Origin: Acidobacteriota bacterium | GTDB taxonomy: Bacteria > Acidobacteriota > Thermoanaerobaculia > Multivoradales > J023 | NCBI GenBank assembly: GCA_029263395.1 | Contig: JAJCXO010000206.1 | Location: 1 to 64,000, forward strand | DNA length: 64,000 bases | Reading direction: 5' to 3' | Shown here: one piece after another, positions 24,710 to 33,893 of the stretch | How the letters are laid out: each line of letters opens with the position of its first letter | Position numbering within the stretch: the first letter of the stretch is position 1 | Translations under genes and position numbers: made by a program | The notes under the pieces: model-generated | Told to the model about the DNA's origin: nothing | Seen by the model: only the letters and a program-made list of their open reading frames with translations | The model's database searches: none

Positions 24710-25063
24710 CTAATATTCGTAAATCACAAGGTAGCCGATCCGCTCCACACAATCTACGTGAGACTGGCTGTCGAAGTAGACGAATAGCGAGGCACGTGAC
24801 TTTCGGTAGTAGACGTGGGCTGTTTCATAGTCTGGGCTGCGACAACGATGAACAGGCGAAGCTAGGCTCGATCGGTCAGTTTCTACGAGAGTCGCTGGAC
24901 CGAGGATGGCCTCTACCTCGCGAGCACTCATCCCTACACGTATACTGTCTAACTTCTTCTCGTCCTGAGAATAGAGAAAAGAACGAAACATAAAAATTAG
25001 CACTCCCAGAGAGAAAAAGATCGCGCAACCAACAGCTCGCCATCTAGCGGCTAAGTTAGCCAT
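24710..25063 (-). CDS. Candidate immunity protein of the Rhs toxin (BamE/SmpA-like)
   Basis: The ATG at 25063 overlaps the end of the Rhs gene by 8 bp, the normal position of an immunity gene. The 117-residue product has one membrane helix (VGCAIFFSLGVLIFMFRSFL, residues about 11-30). It is followed by a SmpA/OmlA-like segment, SIRVGMSAREVEAILGPA, then an aromatic-rich end. The frame is open to 25207, but that part is antisense-free only in the Rhs tip and is not needed. BamE-like folds are used by other inhibitor proteins. The immunity role is inferred from position. The region is noticeably AT-rich. Confidence 0.6.
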   Translation of the reverse strand: MANLAARWRAVGCAIFFSLGVLIFMFRSFLYSQDEKKLDSIRVGMSAREVEAILGPATLVETDRSSLASPVHRCRSPDYETAHVYYRKSRASLFVYFDSQSHVDCVERIGYLVIYEY

Positions 25064-28000
25064 CACCGGAGCGACCCATGAATAAAGGACTGGGATGTGT
25101 AAGATCGACAAGAAAAGATCTGAACCGAAGTCCCGAAAGACCGATTTGGTATAGTGCCTTGCAGTCTTTTTCACAGACAGATTTTCTTCGGTATCTTGCT
25201 CGCTCAAGGCCAGCTGCGGAGCCAGCTAGATTTTGAAGATACCTCGTGGAAGTATTCACATGCTTATACTCTTCATTTCGGATTTTTTCTGGAGAGTAAC
25301 CAGTGCCCACTGGGTAGTAGACATCAAACCCTGCTTTGATTGTCACCCTGGCCCGATATCTCTCGCCTGAGCACTCGCATTTGCAATCAACTGAGAAAAG
25401 GACTTTGGTGCAGCCTAGGACGAAGGTCCCGCCAGCCTTGCAGAAGTTGTTCCTCATATCGTCGAAGGATACTGGGTGATCTATTGCGGGCTTTACGAAC
25501 AGCGCGACAAGCCCAAGTGGATCCGTTCCGTTCAACGGCCTGTTGAAGACATATGAGTAGTGAGCTTCCCGAAGTGGGTTATAAATAGGGTCCGGTCTCG
25601 AGAATCTTCCATTGGAAGGCTGATACCACCGATGGACGTTATAGACGACCTCCCCGCCCGCTCCCGACTCTGCCCAAGTGGCATCATTCCATTGACCTGG
25701 GAATCGTAAAAATACCCCGGCCGCCGACGCACCAGCGTAGTCGGCACCGAACGGTTCGAAACCGCCTTCCCAGACGACTGTCCCCGACGTATCCATCGCC
25801 AATGCTGGTGTCCCGAGGTGATCGGTTGTCAGGTAGAGCAAAGTGCCACCGGTGTCGAATTGGGCAACCGGACGGCCCGCGAAGTACAGCACGTAACTCG
25901 CCTCGCCGGGACGGAAGATACGATGCAGTCGGCCGTCCGAGTCGTAGGTTGGCTCGCTGAAGTCTAGGCTGGTGGTCGGCGGACACGGGCCGGCACTACC
26001 CCAGATGCTGGTGTCACCACTCTCGAAGCCGTCGCAGAAGATGCCGCTGGCGGCATCGGGGACGATGCCGGTCGACCGACGCAGGAAACCGCGGCCATCG
26101 TAAAGCAGGTCGCTGCTGGCACTGGCGACGGTACGCTCTTGACGCTCCATGCGGCTGGCGGCGTCGTAGTCGCGATCAATGATGTTGCCCGCAACATCGA
26201 GTTGGGTCTGGTTGCCGGCGGCATCGTAGCTGAAGGTGTGCGTGCCACCGGCACCCAGTGTGATCGAACCGAGGCGAGCGGAGTTGCCCATCGCGGCGTT
26301 GGCGACGTAGGTGTAGGTGTCGACCACGGTGTCGCGGGTTTCGGTGAGTCGGTTGCCGATTTGATCGTAGGTCCAAGCCAGATCTCCCCATGGGCCATCT
26401 CCCTGGGTCAGGTAGTACTGGACGTCTTGGTAGGCGTATGCTCGATCGTTCGCCATGTTGAGAGCGTCGCTAATGCCGGTGATATTGCCGACGGCATCGG
26501 TGGCGTACTGCCAGTCGAACAGTGCGCCAGCCTGAATGGACGCGGGGAAATACCGGGTGTCATAATTTCTGGTTTCGATGACCCCGTTACCGAGGGCCAG
26601 TGAAGCCAGCGGCCCAGCCGGCTCGTAGCTCGACGCGGTAACAATTCCCAGCTCCGGCAGCCCTGGACGTTGTAACGCCATCGTGGCTTGGCGGTCGACC
26701 TCATCATAGGTGGCCGTGGTACTCACACCACCAGGATACCCGATGGTGGTGCGGTTACTGTTCTTGTCATAGCCGTAACTCAGATCGCCATCTTGCAGCA
26801 TACGGCCGAACCGATCATAGCCATAGTCGACGCTGTGACCATCCCGATGGATGCGGGTCAGGCGGCCGAGAGAGAACGCAACGGCGGCATCGTCGTAGGT
26901 ATAGATCACGTCGAGCGCCGTGCCAGGATAGTCCTGTAGCGTTACCCGATCGAGCGCGTCGATGGTACGCGTCATGACGATGCCGCGAGCGTCTGTGCGG
27001 GAGGTTGCCTCGCCGTGTTCATTGTAGGTCTGGGTGGTGATGCCGGAGACCTCGGACGCTTCCATCGTCATCAGGTCACGATCGCTGGTGACGTAGGTAG
27101 TGACGCCACCTTCGCCGTCGGTGACCTGGGCGAGATGGTCTTGGATATCGTACCCGTAGCTCACCGTGGTGGTGCCGCCACCCTCACCGCCCCACGGCTG
27201 ACTCACTGCGCTGAGCCGATCGAGCGCATCATAGGTGTATACCGTAGACGCTGGGTTGATCTGACCATTGCTCGGGTGATTTGCGTCCCAGATACGTTCG
27301 ATGTTGCCCTCGCAATCGTGAGCATACTCCGTGATCGCCTCGTCGCTGTTGAACCCTTGGGTGAGCTTGGCAAGCTGGCAACGATTGTCGAATTGGAACG
27401 CGGTTTGAGATCGCTTCTCCCACTCCGTGCCCGTCCAGCGTTCTTGCGCCTCGAGCACCCGGTTGCCGGCTCCATCCAGGGTGTAGACGACACGCTCGGT
27501 GTGGTTCGTTGCCTGATCGTCGGCCTTGCGCTCGATCGACACCAAACGACCCACGGCATCGTAGCCGTACTCGATGACGTTGCCTTCCGGCAGCACAGTC
27601 TGGAAGAGGTCACCGAAGACGTTGTAGCGCCGCTCGGTGACGAGATCATCGGCCGGGGTCGACCCACGCTGAATAATGAAACGAATACGATCGAGCGCGT
27701 CGAATTGGGTCTCCGTGACGACACCGTTGGGATCGGTCACGGAGGTTCGACGGTTGAACGGATCGTTGCCGAAGAGGGTGGCACCGATCAACGGGTCTGT
27801 TCGAGACAACGGCACCAGGAAACCGTTGCCGCGAGTGACGTCGTAGGCAAACGTCGTTTGATCATTCGTGCCGTAGCCTGGCGGGTCGACTGAGGTTATC
27901 TGGCCACCGGTGTTGTAAACGGACACCGTCTCATAGCTGAACGCGGCCCCGGCTTCGAATCCGTCGAACATCTGGCTGGTTCGGTTGCCAAAAGCATCGT

Positions 28001-29813
28001 AACCATGGGTGGTGGTTTTGACGTTGGGGAAGCCGGCCGTCGACGGCTGTTCTATGGTGGCGACGAAGGCTGGAAAGGTGGGGTTGTAGGTCCAGATAGT
28101 TTCCCGTTCGAGCGTTGAGCCGAAGGCTTCGATGCGACTCGTCAATCGACCGTTGCCATCGTAGGCAAACTTGGTGACGTGGCCACGACCATCGGTCTCT
28201 TGCGTCACGCGATAGGGGTTGACCGAATCTTCGTAGGCAAGCTGACTGTTGGGACCGACACCGCACGCCGGACAGTCGCCGTTGACTTGCACAACTCTCG
28301 GTTTGCGCTCCACCACATCACGGCCGTCCCAGATCGTCGTCGAAACGGTACCGAGAGGATCGGTGATGGTGGTGACGGTAGGTAACACCGGGTTGTCGAA
28401 GACGAAGGACCACTGGTCAACGCCGTCTTCGAACGTCGCCGCGCCGCGCCACAGTTTGACGACATTCCCCTCGGCGTCGTACTCCCAGGCGGCGGTGATG
28501 CGTTCACTCGTGCCATCGGTGCCGATGAGGGTGGCTCGGGTCATGTAGCCAGCGTTGGCGGGGTCGTCATATAGATACTCGATGGCAGTGCCATCGGGGC
28601 GGTCGAGGCGGGTCAAATCGCCGCTGGTCCAGGTGTAGGACCAAACGCGAGTGGTGGTGTCATCGACGCCAACCTCGGTGATCGACGCGAGCATGCCGCC
28701 GACGTCGTAGCCGAAGTCCTCGCGACGACCATCGGGGAAGCTCACCGAAGTGAGTAGCTGGCCGGTGTACGAAGCGACGGTGGTATTGCCGGTGCGATCA
28801 GCTCGTTGCAGCCAGAAACCCATGGTGTCGAACGTGTCAACGGTGCCGTCTAGATCCGTCAACGTCCAGCCACTGGCGGTGGGCGCTAGGCTACGGTATT
28901 CGTCACCCGGAAAGACCAGCTCATAGATGTCGTCCCCGTCATCGTCAATGAAGGTGCGGTAGACAGCGGTGTCGGTCACCAGATACACGCGACTGGCATG
29001 AGGGGCGGGATCGTCGTCTTCGAATAGACGCATGGCATAACTGTGGGACCAGAAGCGCCCCAACCCTGGAGCGGGACTGCCTGGTAGGTCATCGCGACCC
29101 ACGCTGCCAGCTTTGTAGCGCAAGAACGCACCAGGACCGGTGCCGATGCCGCCGCCATGGCCTCCGCCACCAGCCGCCGAGGCACCACCGCCGCCAGCGC
29201 CGCTGCCGGTGGTACGACAGGCCAGGCAGTTCTCGTCACAGTCGTCCTCAGGTGGCCTCGGGCACACTGCCGGGTCAATGGCACCATCGGTCAGATCCAC
29301 AAACATCGAACGATTCTGTTCGCAACCCCCGACCCCGTCGCAAACCGTGATGTGGAGCTCGTAAACTTGGCCACCACCGCTGTCGCCACAAGTGAAGGAT
29401 CGCTCGATCCAGGTCTCACCCTCATCCACTTGGATACGTGCTCCAAAGTTGCCACACGCGCCGACAAAGTTGTTATCGGCATCTTCCCACAGCAGCTTCG
29501 CCGGGCTGTCGATGAAGCCGATCCCGGTACTATTGTTGTGGTTGCCCGGGAACTCCATCGGCACCACCGCCCGCACCGTGCACGTTGCCTCCGTCGGATC
29601 GCAGCCTGGTGGCAGGATACGGTAGTCGACGGCGGACACCGTCGGCGGGTGGCACCAAAACAGATTCTGACAGTTACGGGACGCGTTGATCGTCGCACCA
29701 CCGGCCGCGAACCCGATCGCCGGGCTGCCGACACAAACCTGCGCTTGTAGAGGGGACGCGGTGAGCATCCACGTTCCCAGCAACATCCAAGACCCTCGAA
29801 GAAACCAACGCAT
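25056..29813 (-). CDS. Rhs-repeat protein with C-terminal toxin-like tip
   Basis: A 1585-residue exported Rhs protein. GGAGG 5 bases before the ATG at 29813 sets the start; a signal peptide follows (GSWMLLGTWMLTASPLQA). An N-terminal Cys-bearing domain (about 30-170) and a Gly-rich linker lead into some 1100 residues of YD/Rhs repeats (for example IEYGYDAVGRL). The core ends with RWYQPSNGRFSRPDPI and NGTDPLGL. Beyond DPLGL lies a tip of about 160 residues that is AT-richer, has CKCEC, and includes EEYKHVNTS, which resembles a weakened zinc-peptidase helix. A GFESGDTS insertion lies in the core. Probably a secreted or surface polymorphic toxin; target unknown. Confidence 0.9.
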   Translation of the reverse strand: MRWFLRGSWMLLGTWMLTASPLQAQVCVGSPAIGFAAGGATINASRNCQNLFWCHPPTVSAVDYRILPPGCDPTEATCTVRAVVPMEFPGNHNNSTGIGFIDSPAKLLWEDADNNFVGACGNFGARIQVDEGETWIERSFTCGDSGGGQVYELHITVCDGVGGCEQNRSMFVDLTDGAIDPAVCPRPPEDDCDENCLACRTTGSGAGGGGASAAGGGGHGGGIGTGPGAFLRYKAGSVGRDDLPGSPAPGLGRFWSHSYAMRLFEDDDPAPHASRVYLVTDTAVYRTFIDDDGDDIYELVFPGDEYRSLAPTASGWTLTDLDGTVDTFDTMGFWLQRADRTGNTTVASYTGQLLTSVSFPDGRREDFGYDVGGMLASITEVGVDDTTTRVWSYTWTSGDLTRLDRPDGTAIEYLYDDPANAGYMTRATLIGTDGTSERITAAWEYDAEGNVVKLWRGAATFEDGVDQWSFVFDNPVLPTVTTITDPLGTVSTTIWDGRDVVERKPRVVQVNGDCPACGVGPNSQLAYEDSVNPYRVTQETDGRGHVTKFAYDGNGRLTSRIEAFGSTLERETIWTYNPTFPAFVATIEQPSTAGFPNVKTTTHGYDAFGNRTSQMFDGFEAGAAFSYETVSVYNTGGQITSVDPPGYGTNDQTTFAYDVTRGNGFLVPLSRTDPLIGATLFGNDPFNRRTSVTDPNGVVTETQFDALDRIRFIIQRGSTPADDLVTERRYNVFGDLFQTVLPEGNVIEYGYDAVGRLVSIERKADDQATNHTERVVYTLDGAGNRVLEAQERWTGTEWEKRSQTAFQFDNRCQLAKLTQGFNSDEAITEYAHDCEGNIERIWDANHPSNGQINPASTVYTYDALDRLSAVSQPWGGEGGGTTTVSYGYDIQDHLAQVTDGEGGVTTYVTSDRDLMTMEASEVSGITTQTYNEHGEATSRTDARGIVMTRTIDALDRVTLQDYPGTALDVIYTYDDAAVAFSLGRLTRIHRDGHSVDYGYDRFGRMLQDGDLSYGYDKNSNRTTIGYPGGVSTTATYDEVDRQATMALQRPGLPELGIVTASSYEPAGPLASLALGNGVIETRNYDTRYFPASIQAGALFDWQYATDAVGNITGISDALNMANDRAYAYQDVQYYLTQGDGPWGDLAWTYDQIGNRLTETRDTVVDTYTYVANAAMGNSARLGSITLGAGGTHTFSYDAAGNQTQLDVAGNIIDRDYDAASRMERQERTVASASSDLLYDGRGFLRRSTGIVPDAASGIFCDGFESGDTSIWGSAGPCPPTTSLDFSEPTYDSDGRLHRIFRPGEASYVLYFAGRPVAQFDTGGTLLYLTTDHLGTPALAMDTSGTVVWEGGFEPFGADYAGASAAGVFLRFPGQWNDATWAESGAGGEVVYNVHRWYQPSNGRFSRPDPIYNPLREAHYSYVFNRPLNGTDPLGLVALFVKPAIDHPVSFDDMRNNFCKAGGTFVLGCTKVLFSVDCKCECSGERYRARVTIKAGFDVYYPVGTGYSPEKIRNEEYKHVNTSTRYLQNLAGSAAGLERARYRRKSVCEKDCKALYQIGLSGLRFRSFLVDLTHPSPLFMGRSGDG

Positions 29814-30130
29814 AGCAACCTCCACATATATGGTAACCCTAAACGGCCCCCGCAGCCAGCTAGCGCCCATCGGGCTCCGACTGGTTGGGCTCACTCAGAC
29901 CTGGGCGCAGTTGTCCCTGTGCAACCCTGGTTGAAAACCCCTATCCCGACCGCACTTGCGGCCTACCCGCCATCAAGCCAGCAAAGTGGCCCCCCGGCGA
30001 ATGCGCCGAGTTGCCCAGAGAAGACGATGAACCCCTCGCTGCTTAGCGGCCAAGCGTTTAGCGGTTGAGAGAGCTTTCTCCGGCCTTTCGAGGACCAACG
30101 GGAGTTGACTGCCGCCATCAACTTCACGGC

Positions 30131-30372
30131 TTGATTTCTACAAGTCAACACGGTCACGGCCACCTTGTCAACTTGAGATTCACAGGCCAACAAGGTCACC
30201 GCCAACTTGCTGACATGGGATTCCCAAGTTGGCAAGTCTGAAATCACATTGTTGACTTAGTATTTACAAGCCAACAAGGTGACGAAGACTTTGCTGACTT
30301 GAAACTTTCAAGCCTACAGCTCCAATCTCACCTTGCTATCTTGAACACATCAAGACGGCAAGTTCGTGGCAC
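30131..30372. repeat. 42-bp degenerate tandem repeat
   Basis: Five full units and one partial unit with a period of exactly 42 bp begin at 30131, 30173, 30215, 30257, 30299 and 30341. Each contains a version of CAAGCCAACAAGGTCAC and most end in CTTGCTGAC. The rest of the 588-bp gap 29814-30401 shows no gene. A leftward frame through the array would read a 14-residue repeat (ESQVDKVAVTVLTC), but it lacks a credible start. It lies between the Rhs and CGNR genes. Confidence 0.85.
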
Positions 30373-30401
30373 CAGAACCGGCCGTTCTCCGCAAGGGCCC
30401 T

Positions 30402-31109
30402 TCAGGTTTTGCCTGCGAGTCTCCGCGCCAGCCCTTCCTCCCCCAAACGCTTCCGCTCTTTCTCCATACGCTCGTTCATGGGCTTGACCCTGCGGTGGTA
30501 GTCACGGAGAGCCCTGACACGATTGCCACACTTTGGGCCGCACCACTTGCGAGGGCTACCCGAAGTGCGGTCGACAAACATCACATCGCAACCTTCCGCG
30601 GCGCATACGCGGACTTTGTGACTAGCCGTTTTCGATAGCAGGTCGGCCGCGCAGCTCACCACCGGCCACAACATGCGATCCAAGTCGTGGCCATCGCGGT
30701 TGCCCCACACCCACAGGCAACGGCTACCGGTTTTTGTCGAAGGACCGCTGGCTTCGGTCAAGCGGCGGGCAGAGAATGCGATCGTCAGCTCGAGGTTGAG
30801 CGCCTCGAGGTCGGCGACGGGAAGACTTTGGCGACCGGCAACGGCCAAGAGCATGCGCCGCAGGTTATGCCGCAGATCGAGGCCTCGTTGCAGGACCTCA
30901 GCAGCGGTGTCGGCACGTTCAACCGCCATCCGCTCCAAGCGCTCGCGGTCACTGCCCACGAGCACCCCGCTAGCCACACCCCAGGACACCAACTCACGAT
31001 AGGTCTCAAACGAGCGCCGCTGCGTTGTGAGGGTGTTGACGAAGTAGATACACAGCGCCCCGTCTCGGCGCACCGGCCCGGGCTGGTCTCTGTGTTTACG
31101 CTCCTTCAC
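30402..31109 (-). CDS. CGNR zinc-finger transcriptional regulator (ABATE domain)
   Basis: This 235-residue protein has an ABATE-type N-terminal domain (from FVNTL to about residue 150) and a C-terminal CGNR zinc finger. The finger reads C-x4-C ... WCGPKCGNRVRALRDYHRR, with the CGNR signature. CGNR proteins are putative DNA-binding regulators, often stress related. It starts with GTG, AAAGG 9 bases upstream, 33 bp after the carboxylase gene, so it may be in the same transcript. A truncated relative lies at 48737-49117. Confidence 0.88.
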   Translation of the reverse strand: MKERKHRDQPGPVRRDGALCIYFVNTLTTQRRSFETYRELVSWGVASGVLVGSDRERLERMAVERADTAAEVLQRGLDLRHNLRRMLLAVAGRQSLPVADLEALNLELTIAFSARRLTEASGPSTKTGSRCLWVWGNRDGHDLDRMLWPVVSCAADLLSKTASHKVRVCAAEGCDVMFVDRTSGSPRKWCGPKCGNRVRALRDYHRRVKPMNERMEKERKRLGEEGLARRLAGKT

Positions 31110-31141
31110 GCTGAGAACCTTTCAGTCTGATTGGGAGGACC

Positions 31142-32803
31142 TCAGGTTTGCATCACCCCGGTCCGAAACGGCGGGATGTCAGGATTGGTCGCAGCGCAGG
31201 CCAAGGACCTGGACAGCACACTGCGCGTTTTGGCGGGATCGATGATGGCATCAACCCACAGCCGAGCGGCAGCAAACCTTGGATCCATGGCCGCCGCGTA
31301 GCGCGCTTGAATACGCTCGAGCAACTCGGCCTTCTCTTCCTCGGACACCGCGTCGCCACGGTTCTTGAGCTGGATCGAAAGCAATGTCTTGGACGCCTGG
31401 GCGCCACCCATGACCGAGATCGCAGCCGACGGCCAGGCGTAGACGAACCGGGCGCCGTAGGCTTTGCCGCACATCGCGTAGTTGCCGGCCCCATAAGAAT
31501 TGCCGGTGAAGACGGTGATCTTGGGCACCACCGAGTTGGATACCGCGTTGACCATTTTGGCGCCGTTTTTGATGATGCCTCGGCGCTCGGCTCGGCTGCC
31601 GACCATGAAACCCGTCACGTCCTGCAAGAAGATCAACGGGATCTTCTTCTGATTGCACAACTCGACGAATCGTGCCCCTTTGTCTGCCGAGTCCGGGTAG
31701 ATCACACCGCCGATTTGCATCTCTTGATCGCGGGGCTCTGTGCCGGTCCTGCGTCGCACAACCGACCGTTGATTGGCAACAATACCGACCGCCCAGCCGT
31801 CGAGCCAGCCGGTACCGCAGATCAACGATTGGCCGTAGGTCTCCTTGAACTCGTCGAACTCACTGTTGTCGAGCAGGCGGGCCAAGACGTTGCGAACGTC
31901 GTACGGCTTGGCACGATCCACCGGCATCACGCCATGGAGCTCGTCTTCTGGGTAGCGCGGTGGGGCCGGCTCCCGGCGGGCGAACGGCGCCTGTTCGGCC
32001 GCCGCCAACTGAGCAAACTGAGAACGGATCTTGGCCAGGCAGGTTGCATCGTCTGGATGGCGATGATCCACCACACCCGAGATATCGGCTTGCACCACGG
32101 CGCCGCCGAGTTCCTGGTTGTCGATCTGTTCACCAATCGCCGCTTTCACCAGATGGGAACCGGCAAGGAAAATGGAGCCTGTGCCTTCCACGATGTGCGA
32201 CTCGTCGCTCATGATCGGCAAGTAGGCACCGCCGGCAACACACGAGCCCATGATCGCCGCCATCTGAAAGACCCCCTCGGCGGATAGCCGAGCGTTGTTG
32301 TAGAACACGCGCCCAAAATGATCCCGGTCGGCAAAGATCTCCTCTTGCATGGGCAAGAAGACGCCGGCCGAATCCACCAGGTAGACGATCGGCAAGCGAT
32401 TCTCGAGTGCCATCTCTTGCGCTCGCAGGATCTTCTTACAAGTGATCGGAAACCATGCCCCGGCTTTGACCGTCGCATCGTTGGCAACCACCAAAACCTC
32501 GCGGCCATGAATCTTGCCGGTACCGGTCACCACTCCGCCGGCCGGTGCGCCACCATGCTCGGCATACATCCCGTGGCCGACCCACAATCCCCACTCTAAG
32601 AAGCTGCCGGGATCGCACAGTGTTTCGACCCGTTCACGGGCCAACATCTTGCCCTTATTGCGTTGCTTTTCTTGGCGTTTCGGACCGCCACCGGCACGGA
32701 TTGTTTGTTCCGCCTCTGCCAGGTGCTCGAGCTCGCCTCGCCAATGTTCTAGCCGGCGATCAAAGCTCTCGTTGCGTCGCAGCTGATCTTCGAGAATGGT
32801 CAC
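31142..32803 (-). CDS. Acyl-CoA carboxylase carboxyltransferase (beta) subunit, methylcrotonyl-CoA type
   Basis: A 553-residue biotin-dependent carboxyltransferase that moves CO2 from biotin to an acyl-CoA. Two crotonase-type halves are visible; typical stretches are SCVAGGAYLPIMSDE and GNSYGAGNYAMCGKAY. The sequence pattern (GRVFYNNARLS, QEEIFADRDHFG) matches the 3-methylcrotonyl-CoA carboxylase beta subunit better than propionyl-CoA carboxylase. The alpha (biotin) subunit is not in the window. GTG start with AAGGAG 6-7 bases upstream. Along with the hydratase and lyase-like genes 9 kb away it suggests leucine/isovalerate catabolism. Confidence 0.9.
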   Translation of the reverse strand: MTILEDQLRRNESFDRRLEHWRGELEHLAEAEQTIRAGGGPKRQEKQRNKGKMLARERVETLCDPGSFLEWGLWVGHGMYAEHGGAPAGGVVTGTGKIHGREVLVVANDATVKAGAWFPITCKKILRAQEMALENRLPIVYLVDSAGVFLPMQEEIFADRDHFGRVFYNNARLSAEGVFQMAAIMGSCVAGGAYLPIMSDESHIVEGTGSIFLAGSHLVKAAIGEQIDNQELGGAVVQADISGVVDHRHPDDATCLAKIRSQFAQLAAAEQAPFARREPAPPRYPEDELHGVMPVDRAKPYDVRNVLARLLDNSEFDEFKETYGQSLICGTGWLDGWAVGIVANQRSVVRRRTGTEPRDQEMQIGGVIYPDSADKGARFVELCNQKKIPLIFLQDVTGFMVGSRAERRGIIKNGAKMVNAVSNSVVPKITVFTGNSYGAGNYAMCGKAYGARFVYAWPSAAISVMGGAQASKTLLSIQLKNRGDAVSEEEKAELLERIQARYAAAMDPRFAAARLWVDAIIDPAKTRSVLSRSLACAATNPDIPPFRTGVMQT

Positions 32804-32905
32804 GTCTCACTCCTTCTGGGGCATCTCTTCTTGGATACGGCTCGACGCTTCCTGCCGATCCCTCCAATTACAAGGTTACAGAGGTTTTGCCTGCGCCAGC
32901 CTCAT

Positions 32906-33322
32906 CTACGGTTCCTGCCAGTCCTCGAGAGCGAGGTCAACGATACGGCTGAATTCTCGGGTATTGTGTGTGACCAGAGTAGCCTTATGCCGCACAGCAA
33001 TCGCGGCAATGATCAAGTCATTCGGCCCGATTGGCTCTCCCGCTGCGGCCAAATTGGCCCGTACCTGCCCATAAGTATCAACGGCCTCGTCGTCAAATGG
33101 TAGAACAAGGAATTGTTCGAAGAAGGAGCCAAGAAGTGCGAGGTTACTTTCCACCCTTGCACTCCGATATGCCCCATAAAGGAGTTCTGCCTTGACAATC
33201 TGGCAAAGGGCCACCCTCTGTCTTGGCTGGGTCGAAAGTTTGCGAGCCACCCCAGAGATGCTGTCGTTCAAGACAGCGATACATGCATTCGTGTCGAGCA
33301 AGTAGGGAGACTGAATCGTCAT
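32906..33322 (-). CDS. vapC: PIN-domain ribonuclease toxin VapC
   Basis: VapC toxins are Mg-dependent RNases. The 138-residue product has the PIN acidic residues: LLDTNACI (Asp), KAELLYGA (Glu), PIGPNDLIIAA (Asp) and THNTREFSRI (Asn/Glu). AAGGAG stands 5 bases before the ATG. Unusually, no antitoxin gene lies upstream on the same strand. The likely antitoxin (33562-33813) faces the other way, 240 bp off, across a moaD fragment. Whether this toxin is controlled normally is unclear. Confidence 0.92.
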   Translation of the reverse strand: MTIQSPYLLDTNACIAVLNDSISGVARKLSTQPRQRVALCQIVKAELLYGAYRSARVESNLALLGSFFEQFLVLPFDDEAVDTYGQVRANLAAAGEPIGPNDLIIAAIAVRHKATLVTHNTREFSRIVDLALEDWQEP

Positions 33323-33408
33323 ACCTCACTCCTTCTGAAACGATCTTCGTGCTACCAGTAGTCGGTACCTGCGACAGGCTCCGAGGTGCATAGTGCTTGC
33401 GTCGAGCG

Positions 33409-33479
33409 GATGCTAGCATCCTGCTCCCTGAAGATCCGAATCATTGCCTTCGCAACGGTGAGCGCTTTTCTGGGCAAGG
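33409..33479 (+). pseudogene. Duplicated, broken 5' end of the moaD-moaE gene
   Basis: About 70 bp match the start of the intact moaD-moaE gene and its leader (33876-33944). The first 18 bp (GATGCTAGCATCCTGCTC) are identical and the remainder about 80% identical. The start codon is destroyed (CCTGAAG in place of ATGAAC). The copies are 467 bp apart in direct orientation, bracketing the antitoxin-like gene. Confidence 0.75.
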
Positions 33480-33561
33480 GTCGATCCCTGATGACTGCAG
33501 CTGGGTGCGACTAGTGGACCGATTTAGCTATACTCGCTAGGATGATTCGCCGAGGAGCACT

Positions 33562-33813
33562 ATGAACAGTATTCAGTTGAAGACCAGAGTCGGGGCAGAC
33601 GGGGTCCTCAAACTGGAGGTCCCCGTAGAAGTCACGGAGACAGATCTTGATGTCCTCGTCGTCTTTCAGCCGCTGACTCAGAGACCGACAGCCGCCCCTG
33701 ACAAGCTCGGCTGGCCGACTGGTTTCTTCGAAAGAGTCGCCGGGGGATGGCAGGGCGAGCCCTTGGAGCGAGCTTCCCAAGGCGTCTTCGAGAACCGCAC
33801 CAAGCTGAGATAA
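33562..33813 (+). CDS. VapC-associated antitoxin-like protein
   Basis: An 83-residue protein of the pattern IQLKTRVGADGVLKLEVP ... LGWPTGFFERVAGGW followed by an acidic-basic tail. I recall this pattern from small proteins encoded immediately upstream of VapC toxins in cyanobacteria and other phyla, where they act as antitoxins. GAGGAG is 4 bases before the ATG. No toxin gene follows; the matching VapC type is divergently encoded at 32906-33322. The pairing is inferred. Confidence 0.65.
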   Translation: MNSIQLKTRVGADGVLKLEVPVEVTETDLDVLVVFQPLTQRPTAAPDKLGWPTGFFERVAGGWQGEPLERASQGVFENRTKLR

Positions 33814-33893
33814 CCTCGATCCTCGCGGACGGGCTTGTCTGTGAGTCCTGGATGACATGGTGCCTGTGCCAAGTGGATGCTAGCATCCTGCTC

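Noticed and set aside
26139-27893. Several long rightward frames within the Rhs gene
   Set aside because: They are shadows of the repetitive GC-rich Rhs sequence and have no start signals. The leftward frame has clear YD repeats.
29963-30247. 94-codon leftward frame with a 14-residue repeat upstream of the Rhs gene
   Set aside because: The repeat pattern comes from the 42-bp DNA array whose period is a multiple of three. The frame has no credible start or SD and no protein-like composition outside the array.
30131-30372. Possible CRISPR array
   Set aside because: Units are 42 bp head to tail with no separate spacers, they are strongly diverged, and no cas gene is in the window.
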